From an uncultured Desulfomonile sp. (GTDB taxonomy: Bacteria > Desulfobacterota > Desulfomonilia > Desulfomonilales > Desulfomonilaceae), in assembly GCA_903952205.1 (NCBI GenBank), contig CAJBEZ010000034.1, positions 1 to 39,007 of the forward strand: a stretch of 39,007 bases of DNA. Reading direction: 5' to 3'. The notes beneath the pieces were generated by a model. That model was not told where the DNA came from and searched no databases. It saw only the letters and a list, made by a program, of their open reading frames with translations. Below, piece after piece: positions 1-9,873 of the stretch (its first letter is position 1; each line of letters begins with the position of its first letter). The translations under genes were made by a program, and so were the position numbers.

Positions 1-24
1 GATATCTTCGGACCGGATCGTCAT
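1..24 (-). CDS. 5' end of a leftward gene, cut by the window edge
   Basis: Read on the minus strand, an ATG at 24 opens a frame (MTIRSEDI) that leaves the window after eight codons. A GGAGG Shine-Dalgarno lies six bases upstream (complement of 31-35), which is why this short stretch is listed. An 8-bp inverted repeat (ATGGGACA around 23-30 and its complement near 46-54) surrounds the start and could be an operator or chance. The product cannot be identified from eight residues. Confidence 0.45.
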
Positions 25-293
25 GGGACACCTCCAAATTACCGGATGTCCCATCCTTATCATCTTTAATATCGCTTGTCGCGCTCATTTTTCGCCCAGA
101 AAAATAAACCAACATCCGTCAATTCAGGTGCGGAATGTGAGCTTGAAGCCGGCGCCTCCATGTTTTCCCGCAGTATGCTGATGTCCATTCAACAGGAAAA
201 CTATTTCGCCTCATCCTGAACTCTTGTTGGCCCCGGATTCTGCCACAGTAATAACTACGGACCCGGACAAATTTTAGGGGTCAGGTGAATTTC

Positions 294-2015
294 TCAGTCG
301 GTCATTGTGTAAGAGCCCTTTAGGGCGTAGACATGATCATTCCATATAGCTGAAAACCTCGAGGGATTCGGCAACGGTCTTTGAATCATCCTCATGCAGA
401 TTTCCATTTGTTTTTCAGTGCTGTTAGGTTTGGAATGAAGCTGAAGCGCATATTTCGAAAAATCTCGAACCATGACGTCAAAGATCTGATCTAGCAGGTC
501 GTCGGAGATCTGATGGCGATTCAAGTTCCGATATTCGATAATAATCTGCCCGTACGCTACGAGAGTAAACAGTTCGCCCATGGTTAGGAGGAAGTCGATG
601 TCCTTGGCCTGAGCCTCGACGGCTGTCGCATCGCTTGCTGAGGCGATGAGGAATTCCTTGAAAATTTCTATTTGCTCGCAGAAGAGGTTTACATTGGGCA
701 AGTCTGCGGTTTTATACGCCAGATTGTAATCATGAAATTTGATCTTACCCAACCCCTTCGTCTGCCCCTGATTGAAGAGGAAATCGTCATTTCGAGGCTC
801 GTTAACTCGAGGTATTTCCGGAAATTCCACAGGCCCGAAAAAATAGTTTCGCATGAATTTAATGATGAGGGCCATGTTCACGTGCACCGTTCCCTCGAGT
901 TTGGGAAGGGCGCGGATGTCACGGGTGGCCATCTCAAAGTAGGTATCCCTCTCAAATCCTTTGGCTGCAATTACGTCCCAGAGTAGGTTGATCACTTCCT
1001 CACCCTGAGTGGTAACTTTCATCTTTACCATAGGGTTATATAGAAGGTAACGCCTGTCCTCTGAAGACGCCGACCGCATGTAGTCGGAAGCTCTTAGAGC
1101 GAACCCCTTCATGGCCACCAGCCTGCAATAGGCATCCGTAAGAAGTTGTTTTATGTGGGGAAAGTCTGTGACGTGTTTGCCATAGAGTACGCGGTTGGCG
1201 GCATGGTCAACCGCTTCGTACAAGGCGTGGGTACAAATCCCTATGGAGGCCCAGCCCAGGTTGAATTTGCCGATGTTTATTGTGTTGAGAGCCGCATCCC
1301 AGGCGTCTTGGCCGACGGAAAGGATGTCGGCGTCCGAAATGGGATAGTCGTTCAGGGCGTACTCCGCCACATAGGACTGCACATTGACCAAGTTCCGTAC
1401 ACATTCATACTTCCCGTGGGTTGAACCCACCACGAAAAACACAAAATCCCCAGAATCAACCATTTTTCCCAATGTTGATACGAGGGCAGCCTTGTTGGCG
1501 TTTCCTATGTAATATTTCCGGCCGGTAGCAAGATACGTCCCCTCACCCTGACGAGCCAAAGCCATCTCCGTAGAATAGATGTCCGCTCCATGCTCTTTCT
1601 CAGACAACCCGAAGGCGAAAATGCCTCCTTCCCGGAGAAGTTCGGCCGTTTTCTTCTTCACTTCCTCGTTCTTGCTCATCCAGATAGGGCCTAGCCCAAG
1701 AATAGACACCTGCCAAGCGTACCAATAATGAAGCGCATAGAAGGCTAGGATTTCGTTGAACTCACAGTTGCGCCAGGTATCCCAGCGGTAGTTCGGATCA
1801 CCTTGGCCATAGGCAGACGGAGTTAGGAGAGCGGCAAATATGTTCTCGTTTTTCACAAACTCGAGGAAATCAGCGTACCACACTCGTTCGTGATCGTCTC
1901 GTTTGAGATTTGTCTTACCCTTGGTTTCGAAGAAATTGATGGTCTTTCGCATTATCTCTTTCGATTGCTCATCGGAGCAACAGCTGACATATTTCTTGGG
2001 ATTTAGCAGCATCAT
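294..2015 (-). CDS. Acyl-CoA dehydrogenase family flavoprotein
   Basis: A 573-residue protein of the acyl-CoA dehydrogenase superfamily, flavoenzymes that introduce an alpha,beta double bond into acyl-CoA thioesters in the cytoplasm and pass electrons to ETF. The FAD/substrate-contact segment FAFGLSEKEHGADIYS (about 133-148) corresponds to the family's L(S/T)E..AGSD signature. LEGT (E374) falls where medium-chain enzymes carry the catalytic glutamate. The chain is longer than the usual 380-400 residues, with an extra helical C-terminal region (about 430-573) as in long-chain/DUF1974-type or acyl-CoA oxidase-like relatives. Substrate is not predictable. Two adjacent ATG codons open the frame; the GGAGG is three bases before the first (2015) and six before the second (2012), so 2012 may be the true start. 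It stands alone and has no ETF gene beside it here. Confidence 0.85.
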   Translation of the reverse strand: MMLLNPKKYVSCCSDEQSKEIMRKTINFFETKGKTNLKRDDHERVWYADFLEFVKNENIFAALLTPSAYGQGDPNYRWDTWRNCEFNEILAFYALHYWYAWQVSILGLGPIWMSKNEEVKKKTAELLREGGIFAFGLSEKEHGADIYSTEMALARQGEGTYLATGRKYYIGNANKAALVSTLGKMVDSGDFVFFVVGSTHGKYECVRNLVNVQSYVAEYALNDYPISDADILSVGQDAWDAALNTINIGKFNLGWASIGICTHALYEAVDHAANRVLYGKHVTDFPHIKQLLTDAYCRLVAMKGFALRASDYMRSASSEDRRYLLYNPMVKMKVTTQGEEVINLLWDVIAAKGFERDTYFEMATRDIRALPKLEGTVHVNMALIIKFMRNYFFGPVEFPEIPRVNEPRNDDFLFNQGQTKGLGKIKFHDYNLAYKTADLPNVNLFCEQIEIFKEFLIASASDATAVEAQAKDIDFLLTMGELFTLVAYGQIIIEYRNLNRHQISDDLLDQIFDVMVRDFSKYALQLHSKPNSTEKQMEICMRMIQRPLPNPSRFSAIWNDHVYALKGSYTMTD

Positions 2016-3056
2016 TAACCTCCTCAGGTGCGAGAGTTACAGCAATCGATGTAGGCCATTATTCATTGAACGTTTCCGGAAACATGGCGGCAACGGCAAC
2101 GGTCCAATGGTTCGGGACACCGAAAGGCCTGTTTTAAAATCAAGCCCCTTGTTCATCTTATCTCTGTTCGGTCATAATCCTAGTAGACTTTATAAAGAGG
2201 TCTTCTGTCAAGGCTCTCACACAAGCTTTCCAATAGCCAGGAATTCTTATACACCCACATTAGGAGATAACCCCGTCTGCCTCAAATGGGTTAATCAAGA
2301 AAGTCTGCTTTGATAGTGGTTAAATCCCTGAATGATCCTCTCAGTCCAATCATTTTAGAAAGCTCAGGATGAACAAATGACGAGTTTCTACTGAATCCTC
2401 CATAATGAGTACAAAGGAAAAAATATCTGAAACCGCCACTACGTTCAGGGTCCCATACCCGACTAAAGCGACTATGCCCATTGATTTGCGCAACTGCGCA
2501 TTCCCCCTTTTTCGGAATGTTTGTATTGTTGACTCCATTACATATCCCCTGATTCCATCACATCGAGTTTTTCGAGAAAGCCGGCACATTTTGGACCTCA
2601 AAAAAATAAAGAAATGTAATACATCCGTCTTCAATCGATTGACTCTGTTCACGATAACGTGAGAGGATTGAACTCAGCGTTTGTGGCCCCTATAAAAACT
2701 TGGCTGATTGATGTCTCTAAAGTGCTCCCCGTTGCACGACGCAGTCATTTCACCCCAGGAATTTCGCGCGATCCAAGCGAACATCGCAGCACCACAAAAA
2801 TCCTCACAACGTGGTTCACTCGCCACAGCTACTCTCTCAAAAAAAAGCAAAACTATAGTAAGATGGCGCCAGTAACAAGAGTATTCGGCTCCCAAAATTC
2901 ACCGGGTGTTTTTCTTAGGGTTAATCTGTGTGGTTTTTAGACCCCGAATTTTGTAAAGATGTTGTCTCCCCTCCGTGCGAACGGGTCTCGCCAGCACGTC
3001 CAACCTTTTGGCAGGCTCATTTTCCCATAAATAGCCCTTTTTTAAACGTACTTCCC
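2016..3056. other. Long region without a convincing gene; one possible gene remnant
   Basis: About 1 kb between the dehydrogenase and the insertion sequence holds no intact gene I can support. The only suggestive stretch is a 62-codon minus-strand frame (2538 to 2350) with an AGGGGA ribosome-binding site. Its residues 12-35 (NAQLRKSMGIVALVGYGT...) resemble the first amphipathic segment and first membrane helix of APC-type amino-acid permeases. It stops soon after and no continuation is visible in other frames, so it is at most a decayed N-terminus. The rest is mixed-composition sequence without clear hairpins or tRNA signals. Confidence 0.3.
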
Positions 3057-4765
3057 CCTAGACTTATATCAGCCCCCCTGAGCCGTTGAGTCATGATGCG
3101 ACGTGACTAGCCTGATTCGCAAAGTTTTAAAATCCTCCTCCGCATCTCAAAAAGTATCCCGTTGGATGGATGTCCCCCTGTCAGTCGAACAATCAGGGAT
3201 CTAGCATGATTGAGCACCCGTCCCGGAACGTTTATCAACGAAAACCGTATGGCCTTGAGCCGCTTGCTCACCCAGCTCTTCCCCAAAACCAGACGCTTCA
3301 TGGCTGAGTTGAGGTTAAGAGCCAGTATCATGATATGCCACCAGGCCGCGTTCGCCCCGAATAGACCAGAAGGGAGTTTTCCACCGGCTAAATCTTCTTT
3401 CATCACAGAATGCGCCTCTTCAGACTTCCCGCAACGTTTCCTATACCACCAGATTAACTCATCACCGGCAATCTCACGGTTGGTGACTACGCCGGCCACC
3501 TTGTATTTCACAGAATCAAAACTCATGGTTGGGAAAGGAAGGTCGAGCTGATCTTCCATTCCAGTCAGGGACGGTTGCTTCAAAGCCTCTCTAATAGCCA
3601 ATAATCTGTAATCAGGACCATCTTTCTTCCTGGCCATCTCCGAAGGCACAAAACACACCTCAGCATACTCCTGATCTGTCTCAACCAATTTTCCTTTTAC
3701 CTCACGACATAAAGGTCGCCAGTCCTGCACAGCGGCGACTGCATCCTTGAACGCATCGGTAACCTTTACGCCAATTGCGAACTCTATTACTCCAAACCGT
3801 TCATTCTTAGCCTCCGCACAATACCGCAGAAGGTCGTGTTGATACCCCGCGCTATCCGACCGCAAAAACACCTGCTCAACACCCGGAGGCAATAGATCCA
3901 AAGACTCCTTGAACACTCGAAGTTGCTCAAAACCAGCCCATACGTTACCATCACGAAATTCCGAGTGTAAAATAAGATCCTGCTCCGCCCAATACGTGTT
4001 CAGCGGTTGATATGCCTTATAATGCTTGTAACAGTATAGCGCTTCGTTCTTGCTCGTCTCCACAAGGGTGGCGTCCATATCCAGCGTGGCGATATTATGG
4101 GGGCAGCGCCTTTGCACAGAAGCTATAAAATCCCCTATTACTTGCGCCAAAGCTCGAAGATATGCGTTGGGAGCGGGAATAAAGGACTTTTCCGGCTCTC
4201 TGTGCTTCTCCTGTTCAGAATCATGAAACCAGTTCAAATACCGAAATATAGAAGACGCTGAAGGAAAATCGCTCTTTAGCTCTTTGCGTAAACGACGCTG
4301 ATGAACCCTGCGCTCCTTGCGTGAAAGTCCCTTGCACTGAATACTCTTCAAAATCCTACATAAACCATCATCACCCGACAAGGCCTTTAAATCACTGACG
4401 CAATCTCCACCAGCGAGATTAAGCAATATCAGCGACATCAATACCTGCTCGTCAGACCAACCCTGATCGCCTCCCCGCATCTTTAAACGATTGCTTATTG
4501 CCGCTCCTAATCCCATAACATATCCAAATTCAAGATACGGCGGCAACCCAGCCAAACCCGTCATCCCACCACTTCTCTTCTCAACTTCATACTGGAAATC
4601 AAATACTCCCTGTGCCATTATGCCTTCACCTCGTTGGTGATAGATTCTTTCTCTAAAATCAATTCTATCATCTTGATTTATCAAGAACAACGAGGTTTTT
4701 TACTTTTGTTGATGCGCAATCAAGGTAGTACAAGGCGCCTCCCTTCTCACTCGGCAATGTATAGG
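3057..4765 (-). mobile_element. Insertion sequence, IS1380 family (boundaries approximate)
   Basis: The transposase within is clearly IS1380-type. The ends proposed here are CCTAGACTTATATCA at 3057 and, inverted, CCTATACATTGCCGA ending at 4765. They share the CCTA tip typical of the family but match at only about 8 of 15 positions. The resulting length of 1.7 kb, with about 50 bp after the stop and about 150 bp before the start, fits the family. The flanks (TTCCC and TATTT) show no target duplication, so the insertion may be old or an end may be misplaced. Confidence 0.5.
3107..4618 (-). CDS. IS1380-family transposase
   Basis: A DDE transposase of 503 residues counted from ATG 4618, which has GAGGTGAAGG upstream; an upstream ATG at 4690 lacks a comparable site. 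The first catalytic Asp lies in IATLDMDAT (D180/D182), the second in FLRSDSAGYQ (D255), and the Glu in the signature YRKRCGKSEEAHSVMK (about E400), which matches the Y-R-E-K pattern of IS4/IS1380-like enzymes. Length is normal for the family (430-510), and the frame is uninterrupted, so the element may still be active. It is the sole gene of the insertion. Confidence 0.9.
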   Translation of the reverse strand: MAQGVFDFQYEVEKRSGGMTGLAGLPPYLEFGYVMGLGAAISNRLKMRGGDQGWSDEQVLMSLILLNLAGGDCVSDLKALSGDDGLCRILKSIQCKGLSRKERRVHQRRLRKELKSDFPSASSIFRYLNWFHDSEQEKHREPEKSFIPAPNAYLRALAQVIGDFIASVQRRCPHNIATLDMDATLVETSKNEALYCYKHYKAYQPLNTYWAEQDLILHSEFRDGNVWAGFEQLRVFKESLDLLPPGVEQVFLRSDSAGYQHDLLRYCAEAKNERFGVIEFAIGVKVTDAFKDAVAAVQDWRPLCREVKGKLVETDQEYAEVCFVPSEMARKKDGPDYRLLAIREALKQPSLTGMEDQLDLPFPTMSFDSVKYKVAGVVTNREIAGDELIWWYRKRCGKSEEAHSVMKEDLAGGKLPSGLFGANAAWWHIMILALNLNSAMKRLVLGKSWVSKRLKAIRFSLINVPGRVLNHARSLIVRLTGGHPSNGILFEMRRRILKLCESG

Positions 4766-5046
4766 TATTTTTCAATTCAGAAAATAGAGTTGGTTGCAGT
4801 GTTTTCATCAAGCATGATATTCTTTTTCATAACTTTACCGGCGTCTCCCATGACAAGGCATATTTCTGTTATACATCAAGAATTTGCCAGTGAAGCCCAT
4901 TGTTCGCCTGACTAATTGGCGAAACCATATTTTCTAAAGATGGTCGGTCTATAGTCGCTCTAATGCTACCGTTCCTTGACCTTTCTGTTTTTCAGGACCG
5001 CTGTAACGCTCTGAACTTTGCGGAAATTTGCTGGAGATAGTTCAAA

Positions 5047-7395
5047 ATGTCTAACCCTATACAAGACCCTCCTTATCGTTGCTTGTTTAGCCTCAAGCCG
5101 CTGATCGATTACTGGGCGGAGATTAAGACCGCCTCCGATCCACATGGGGCTCAATTAGCGGAAACAATCAAGTCCGGTTTAGTCAATGCCCCTGAGTTGC
5201 TTCAACCAATTGAAGACTTCTCGGTTCTCGAAACTCATCGGGATCTTGTCAGAACGCTTATGAGCGCCGTCCTCCCCAGGGCGTTTTGGGACACTGGGCT
5301 CTCAGGGGTAGTGGTCCCGTTCACTCTGCGGCCTGTCTTTGTCTCTCCGAAATTTCGGACTCTATTTGTAAATAATGACGGATCCTTTAGGGGAAGAGTC
5401 AACGTAAAAAAGGACGAGTTTTTGCGTGTCAGGCTGATTCGCTTTTATTTGCTGATCTTGAAACAGTTTTACGGTGTCGAGAAGGAACTGGAATATCCTC
5501 TCGTTACGGTGGTCCAGGATCTTAAGACTGGCTTGGACCGACACTTTCAGATGAGTCCGGATTTGCGATTTATAGATGTGCGCATGGTTGGGTCGCCTCC
5601 GAGTTTAACTGACGCTGATGTAGTTAATGTCATACGGAACCTCAATGATCCATCTGCGTTCTTGCATTTGTTCCCCCCCGAGAATTATGAACTTCACGGT
5701 TTTACTGTCATGCAGGCGGCAGATGTAACACTACCCGAAGTCATGTCAGCCCTGGAAAGGGATCTCATTGACAGCAGTGGCATATCATCCAAGGAGGGCT
5801 TCGGGCTCCTTCAGGATAGACTCCGGACCCTTCTGAGTCGTCCTGAACTGAAAGTCCACCTGGCAGTGGTAAAAAATGACCAGGTTTTGTTGCTTAACAG
5901 TGGCTGTGACATGAATAACTGCTGTATTTTTGCAAACTCTCGGCATGTGGACATAAATCAGTTTAAGGGATCATTTTATGATAGAGCGGTCCAGGGCGAC
6001 GGAATATTTTCCGTAAGGGATCTCGTTGAAGCGCCAGTCCTTACAGGAGTTGATGAAAAGATAGTGGAGGAAGGCATCAGGTCGATGATGGTGGCCCCGC
6101 TTAGGTTTCAGGGACAACTTATCGGGGCGCTGGAGGTTGGTTCCCCAAACCCGGATGACTTTGGCCCAGGGGAGGAATTAGTATTGAGCCAAATTCTCCC
6201 TTTATTTTCGATGGCCGTAAACAGATCCCTGGAAGAGCTTGAAAACCGAATTGACGCCGTCATCAAGGAACAATGTACGGCCATTCATCCGTCGGTAGAA
6301 TGGCGTTTCCGAAAGGCTGCCCTCAGGCATTTGGAACATTTGGGGGATTCTGATTTATCAGGAATGGACCCCATAGTTTTTAAGGATGTTTTTCCGTTGT
6401 ATGGCGCATCTGACATTAGAGGTTCATCTGAGCTTCGAAACCGTGCTATCCAGTCGGACCTTGTTGAACATCTCTGCCTAGCCCTCGACATAGTTCACGC
6501 CGCCGCTGAATTGACATCCATGCCAATTATCAATGAATTGTCGTTTCGGACGGAGCGACAACTGGAAATGGTGGAAAATGGTCTGGGAACCGGAGATCTA
6601 ACATCGATCTTGAAGTTTCTTCGCAACGAGTTGGAGCCAATTTTCCCACGGCTCCGAAATTTGGGTCGTCCTGTAACCGATCAGATTGAGACTTACCAAA
6701 GGGCTATGGATAGCAGCATTGGAATGGTTTATAGCGAGCGCAAAAATTTCGAGCGAAGTATTTCCTTATTCAATCAACGGATTTCCTCTTACCTAGAACA
6801 CGAAGAGGCTGTTGCGCAATCAACTCTCCCTCACTATTTCAACAAGCATCAGACTGACGGAGTGGATTACATAATCTACATCGGCGCTTCGATGATCGAA
6901 AATGGAGCCTTCGATATTCTTGATGTGAGAAACCTGCGTCTCTGGCAGCTTATGGTTGCCTGCGGTATTGCGTGGCACGCCGCCGACGTTCGAAAGTTAC
7001 TCGAGGTTCCACTGGATGCTACTCACCTTATACTCGTAAATCACAGCTCTGTTTCCATTAGATTTAGATTTGATGAAAAACGCTTTGATGTCGATGGAGC
7101 CTATGACGTTGGTCATGAGATTATTCGGTCCAGAATAGACAAGGCTATGGTCAAAGGTCGAGACGAAAGACTGACACAACCAGGTAAAATTGCAATCGTC
7201 TATTCTCGACCGAATGAATACCAGGAGATGAACAATCATATTAGCTTTCTTCAGGGACAAGACTATCTCAATGACGACCTCGAATCGCTTGAACTCGATG
7301 ATTTACCAGGAGTTCAAGGGTTGAGGGCCCTGCGAGTTGGAGTAAAACTTGAGTCCACAACGTTGGCTAGTAGGCTGAACAAGTTGGCGCCCTAA
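5047..7395 (+). CDS. Large GAF-domain protein of unknown role
   Basis: A 782-residue soluble protein without signal peptide or membrane helices. A GAF-like sensory domain is recognisable at about 235-400: the strands around RSMMVAPLRFQGQLIGALEVGS (345-366) and the closing helix LVLSQILPLFSMAVNRSLEELE are characteristic. Two cysteine-rich spots (CDMNNCC, about 287-293) sit in the loop where GAF domains bind ligands or haem. The N-terminal 230 and C-terminal 380 residues match nothing I recognise, and there is no HATPase, GGDEF or HTH motif, so the output function is unknown. GGAG lies about ten bases before the ATG. It stands just right of the insertion sequence and is probably monocistronic. 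Confidence 0.75.
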   Translation: MSNPIQDPPYRCLFSLKPLIDYWAEIKTASDPHGAQLAETIKSGLVNAPELLQPIEDFSVLETHRDLVRTLMSAVLPRAFWDTGLSGVVVPFTLRPVFVSPKFRTLFVNNDGSFRGRVNVKKDEFLRVRLIRFYLLILKQFYGVEKELEYPLVTVVQDLKTGLDRHFQMSPDLRFIDVRMVGSPPSLTDADVVNVIRNLNDPSAFLHLFPPENYELHGFTVMQAADVTLPEVMSALERDLIDSSGISSKEGFGLLQDRLRTLLSRPELKVHLAVVKNDQVLLLNSGCDMNNCCIFANSRHVDINQFKGSFYDRAVQGDGIFSVRDLVEAPVLTGVDEKIVEEGIRSMMVAPLRFQGQLIGALEVGSPNPDDFGPGEELVLSQILPLFSMAVNRSLEELENRIDAVIKEQCTAIHPSVEWRFRKAALRHLEHLGDSDLSGMDPIVFKDVFPLYGASDIRGSSELRNRAIQSDLVEHLCLALDIVHAAAELTSMPIINELSFRTERQLEMVENGLGTGDLTSILKFLRNELEPIFPRLRNLGRPVTDQIETYQRAMDSSIGMVYSERKNFERSISLFNQRISSYLEHEEAVAQSTLPHYFNKHQTDGVDYIIYIGASMIENGAFDILDVRNLRLWQLMVACGIAWHAADVRKLLEVPLDATHLILVNHSSVSIRFRFDEKRFDVDGAYDVGHEIIRSRIDKAMVKGRDERLTQPGKIAIVYSRPNEYQEMNNHISFLQGQDYLNDDLESLELDDLPGVQGLRALRVGVKLESTTLASRLNKLAP

Positions 7396-7603
7396 ACAAA
7401 ATCGACTGTTAGTTGTTGCTCTAGACTTACAATATGCTCCTGGGCCGAACCAGATGGACTCATTCAACGCAGAGGCGGTATGATCTATTACCTGGTGTAT
7501 TATCGGGAAGCCAACAATTGGGGGAACCAATTGTCAAATATTCTATTTCCGCCTTAATCATTCCTGCGTAGTTACGGCGCACTCGATATTGTGAGGACAC
7601 AGA

Positions 7604-9313
7604 ATGTCAAGAACAACTAATTACATGATCAGGGCTCTTTTGGATCAGGGGGTCAGCCACGTTTTCATTGGCCTTGGAGGCCTCAATGACAACTTCATGC
7701 CACCTCTGTCCGAGACTAAGGGGCTGAGGACCATCGTCGCCGCCTTCGAGGGAGGCGCTGCCTTCATGGCGGACGGTTATTCACGAGCTTCAGGCCAGCT
7801 AGGGGTGTGTTTCGGAATTGGCGGCCCAGGTATTCTGAACATGACTACGGCACTGGCCGCCGCTAGCACGGATCGTAGTTCGGTCCTCGCTATCAGTGGT
7901 GAAGTCGCCCGAAGTTGGGAAGGCATGGGAGGCTTTCAGGATGCTTCACAGGCTGGTATAGACGATATTGACATTCTCCAGCGCGTGACGGGATTTTCGA
8001 CGTCGATGTCGTCAGCGGCGGTTGTCCCACGTCATCTCAGGCATGCGATTACGTACGCCTTCACGAGGCGGTCGCCTGTTCACCTGTCGGTGCCTGTGGA
8101 CGTGCAGAAAGCTGAAATCCATGAAGAATGGCAGCCAATTCCGACAGCGCTGTTATCTCCGCAATTTGTCGACGAAAAAACGTTAGCGGTCGCAATCGGT
8201 CTGCTCAATACCCCAGAAACCAGAAACATTGTCATACTGGCCGGCCCCGGTATTAAGGGACACGGAGCGCATATTCTCCGCGAATTTGCGGAACGATTTG
8301 ATATTCCTGTGGCGACGACTCTTTCGGGCAAGGGTTTGATCCCGGAAGGTCACCCGCTTGCGCTCGGCGTGTTCGGATACGGGGGATCGCGGTGGGCAAT
8401 CGACGCAATCCGCTCCGATGAGGTGGAGGTTTTACTCGTCATCGGTTCCGATTTGTCACAGCGCGACACGATGCAATGGGATCCGAAAATGCTTCCATCC
8501 AAGGCTCTTATACAGGTCGACGCAGATCCGGTCCTAATAGGCAGGACTTGGAACGCGGATGTTCCGATTGTTGCTGATCCAGCATCGATGCTCAAAGCAT
8601 TAGCGGATCTTCAGGACGCCTCGGGACTGGAGGCCGGTCGTGACAGCCGGCTGGAATTTCTCCGCAAGATTCGTGGGCTGGGTCCTCGCTGGTACAACAG
8701 TGAAGACAGGGAGAGCGGCGCAGTGCCAATGCATCCGGCTCGAGTAGTATCGGAACTTAGAAATGCCTTCCCTGACAATGGCGTGCTTTGTGTCGATTCT
8801 GGCGCTCATAGAGCATGGTTTGCTGAGTATTGGGAAACACGCGAGCCTCGGACTCACTTCTCTCTTACCAACCTTGGACCAATGGGGGGCGCTATTCCTC
8901 TCGGTATTGGGGCAAAGATCGCCCAGCCGGAGCGCCCACTCATGATTGCCACTGGGGACGGATGTATGTTGATGCACGGCATGGAACTGCACACCGCAGC
9001 GCGCGAAAAGATTCCACTCGTCATTGCGCTGATGAACAACCAAGCATACGGCAATATTTATTTCCGTGCAGCGAAGATGGGCCCTGGTCCGGAGCGTCTC
9101 ACCGATATTCCAGGCATTGCCTGGGTCGCCTTCGCAAAATCAATGGGGGGAGACGGGGAGCTGGTCGAAAGTCCCGAAGGAATCCCAGGGGCTGTCAAGC
9201 GTAGCCTTGAGGCCTCTGGACCGTACCTCTTGGATCTTCGAATTGATAAGACTTATCCGACCCCGGTTGGAGTCTGGCGAGAACGCGTGAAAGAATGGGA
9301 GGATAATGAGTAA
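7604..9313 (+). CDS. Thiamine-pyrophosphate-dependent enzyme, acetolactate synthase/decarboxylase-like
   Basis: A 569-residue member of the TPP enzyme superfamily (acetolactate synthase, benzoylformate decarboxylase, 2-hydroxyacyl-CoA lyase types), which cleaves or forms C-C bonds next to a carbonyl. The N-terminal PYR domain has the activating glutamate in AFEGGAAFMADGYSRASG (E49). The central Rossmann-like domain (about 195-335) contains ILAGPGIKGHGA. The C-terminal PP domain has the metal/TPP motif GDG (451-453) followed by NNQAYGN (478-484). Sequence alone does not show which 2-oxo acid or acyl-CoA is used. GAGG precedes the ATG by about eight bases. The stop overlaps the start of the next gene by one base, so the two are translationally coupled and probably act in one catabolic step sequence. 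Confidence 0.85.
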   Translation: MSRTTNYMIRALLDQGVSHVFIGLGGLNDNFMPPLSETKGLRTIVAAFEGGAAFMADGYSRASGQLGVCFGIGGPGILNMTTALAAASTDRSSVLAISGEVARSWEGMGGFQDASQAGIDDIDILQRVTGFSTSMSSAAVVPRHLRHAITYAFTRRSPVHLSVPVDVQKAEIHEEWQPIPTALLSPQFVDEKTLAVAIGLLNTPETRNIVILAGPGIKGHGAHILREFAERFDIPVATTLSGKGLIPEGHPLALGVFGYGGSRWAIDAIRSDEVEVLLVIGSDLSQRDTMQWDPKMLPSKALIQVDADPVLIGRTWNADVPIVADPASMLKALADLQDASGLEAGRDSRLEFLRKIRGLGPRWYNSEDRESGAVPMHPARVVSELRNAFPDNGVLCVDSGAHRAWFAEYWETREPRTHFSLTNLGPMGGAIPLGIGAKIAQPERPLMIATGDGCMLMHGMELHTAAREKIPLVIALMNNQAYGNIYFRAAKMGPGPERLTDIPGIAWVAFAKSMGGDGELVESPEGIPGAVKRSLEASGPYLLDLRIDKTYPTPVGVWRERVKEWEDNE

Positions 9314-9873
9314 TGGCCGAGATACCTGATCCTACCAATAGCCTTACTGGCAAGGACCGTGAATTGTTCGATTACATGGCGTCCGCTCGTGCTCATGCCG
9401 AGGGCCGCTCCCATCTGGGCGACGTCTATGTGCGCATGTTCAACAATCCAGGTGTGGCAGAGAAAGTCGGCGCCCTTGGCGAACATCTAAGATTCCATGG
9501 CTCGCTCCCTGACGATGTCCGAGAACTTGTGATCTTACGCTTCGCCTCCAAGCAGCGGTTTCCCTACGAGTGGTCGCATCATCAGCGTCCAGCAAAGCTG
9601 GCTGGAATCAGCCAAGAGGTGATAGACGCTCTGACGGCTGGAGATGTTCCCCAAATACTACCCGAGGCATCCCAGGCGGCAATAGAAGTAGTCGATGCGA
9701 TTATAGCGATGAAATCCATCCCACCAGGCGTCCAGCGGCAATTCGTGGATACCTACGGCGTCTCTTGCCTCGTAGAGGTGGTCGCTGTCTGTGGCCTATA
9801 CGCTATCATGGGATACATGACCACAGCGTTCGACATCCATATTGAGGAAGGATTGCCAATGCCACCTTTTTGA
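9313..9873 (+). CDS. Carboxymuconolactone decarboxylase/AhpD-fold protein
   Basis: A 186-residue all-helical protein of the CMD family. The diagnostic core LPDDVRELVILRFASKQRFPYEW..H (about 65-89) carries the Glu/His pair of the proton-relay site (E86, H89/H90). The CxxC dithiol of AhpD-type peroxidase partners is absent, so a decarboxylase/lactonase or isomerase-like role is likelier than a redox one. The second helical half (about 118-180) repeats the fold. The ATG overlaps the stop of the TPP enzyme gene (TAATG), so expression depends on that gene. The pair suggests breakdown of an aromatic or keto-acid intermediate; this is inferred from context only. Confidence 0.8.
   Translation: MAEIPDPTNSLTGKDRELFDYMASARAHAEGRSHLGDVYVRMFNNPGVAEKVGALGEHLRFHGSLPDDVRELVILRFASKQRFPYEWSHHQRPAKLAGISQEVIDALTAGDVPQILPEASQAAIEVVDAIIAMKSIPPGVQRQFVDTYGVSCLVEVVAVCGLYAIMGYMTTAFDIHIEEGLPMPPF

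Noticed and set aside
2659-2940. 93-codon plus-strand frame left of the insertion sequence
   Set aside because: It has no ribosome-binding site, a composition unlike a folded protein and no family resemblance, and it lies in a region that looks decayed on both strands.
8600-9043. 147-codon open frame on the minus strand inside the TPP enzyme gene
   Set aside because: It is antisense to the conserved PP domain (GDG...NN), shows no family features and lacks a ribosome-binding site; it is a by-product of codon use in the real gene.
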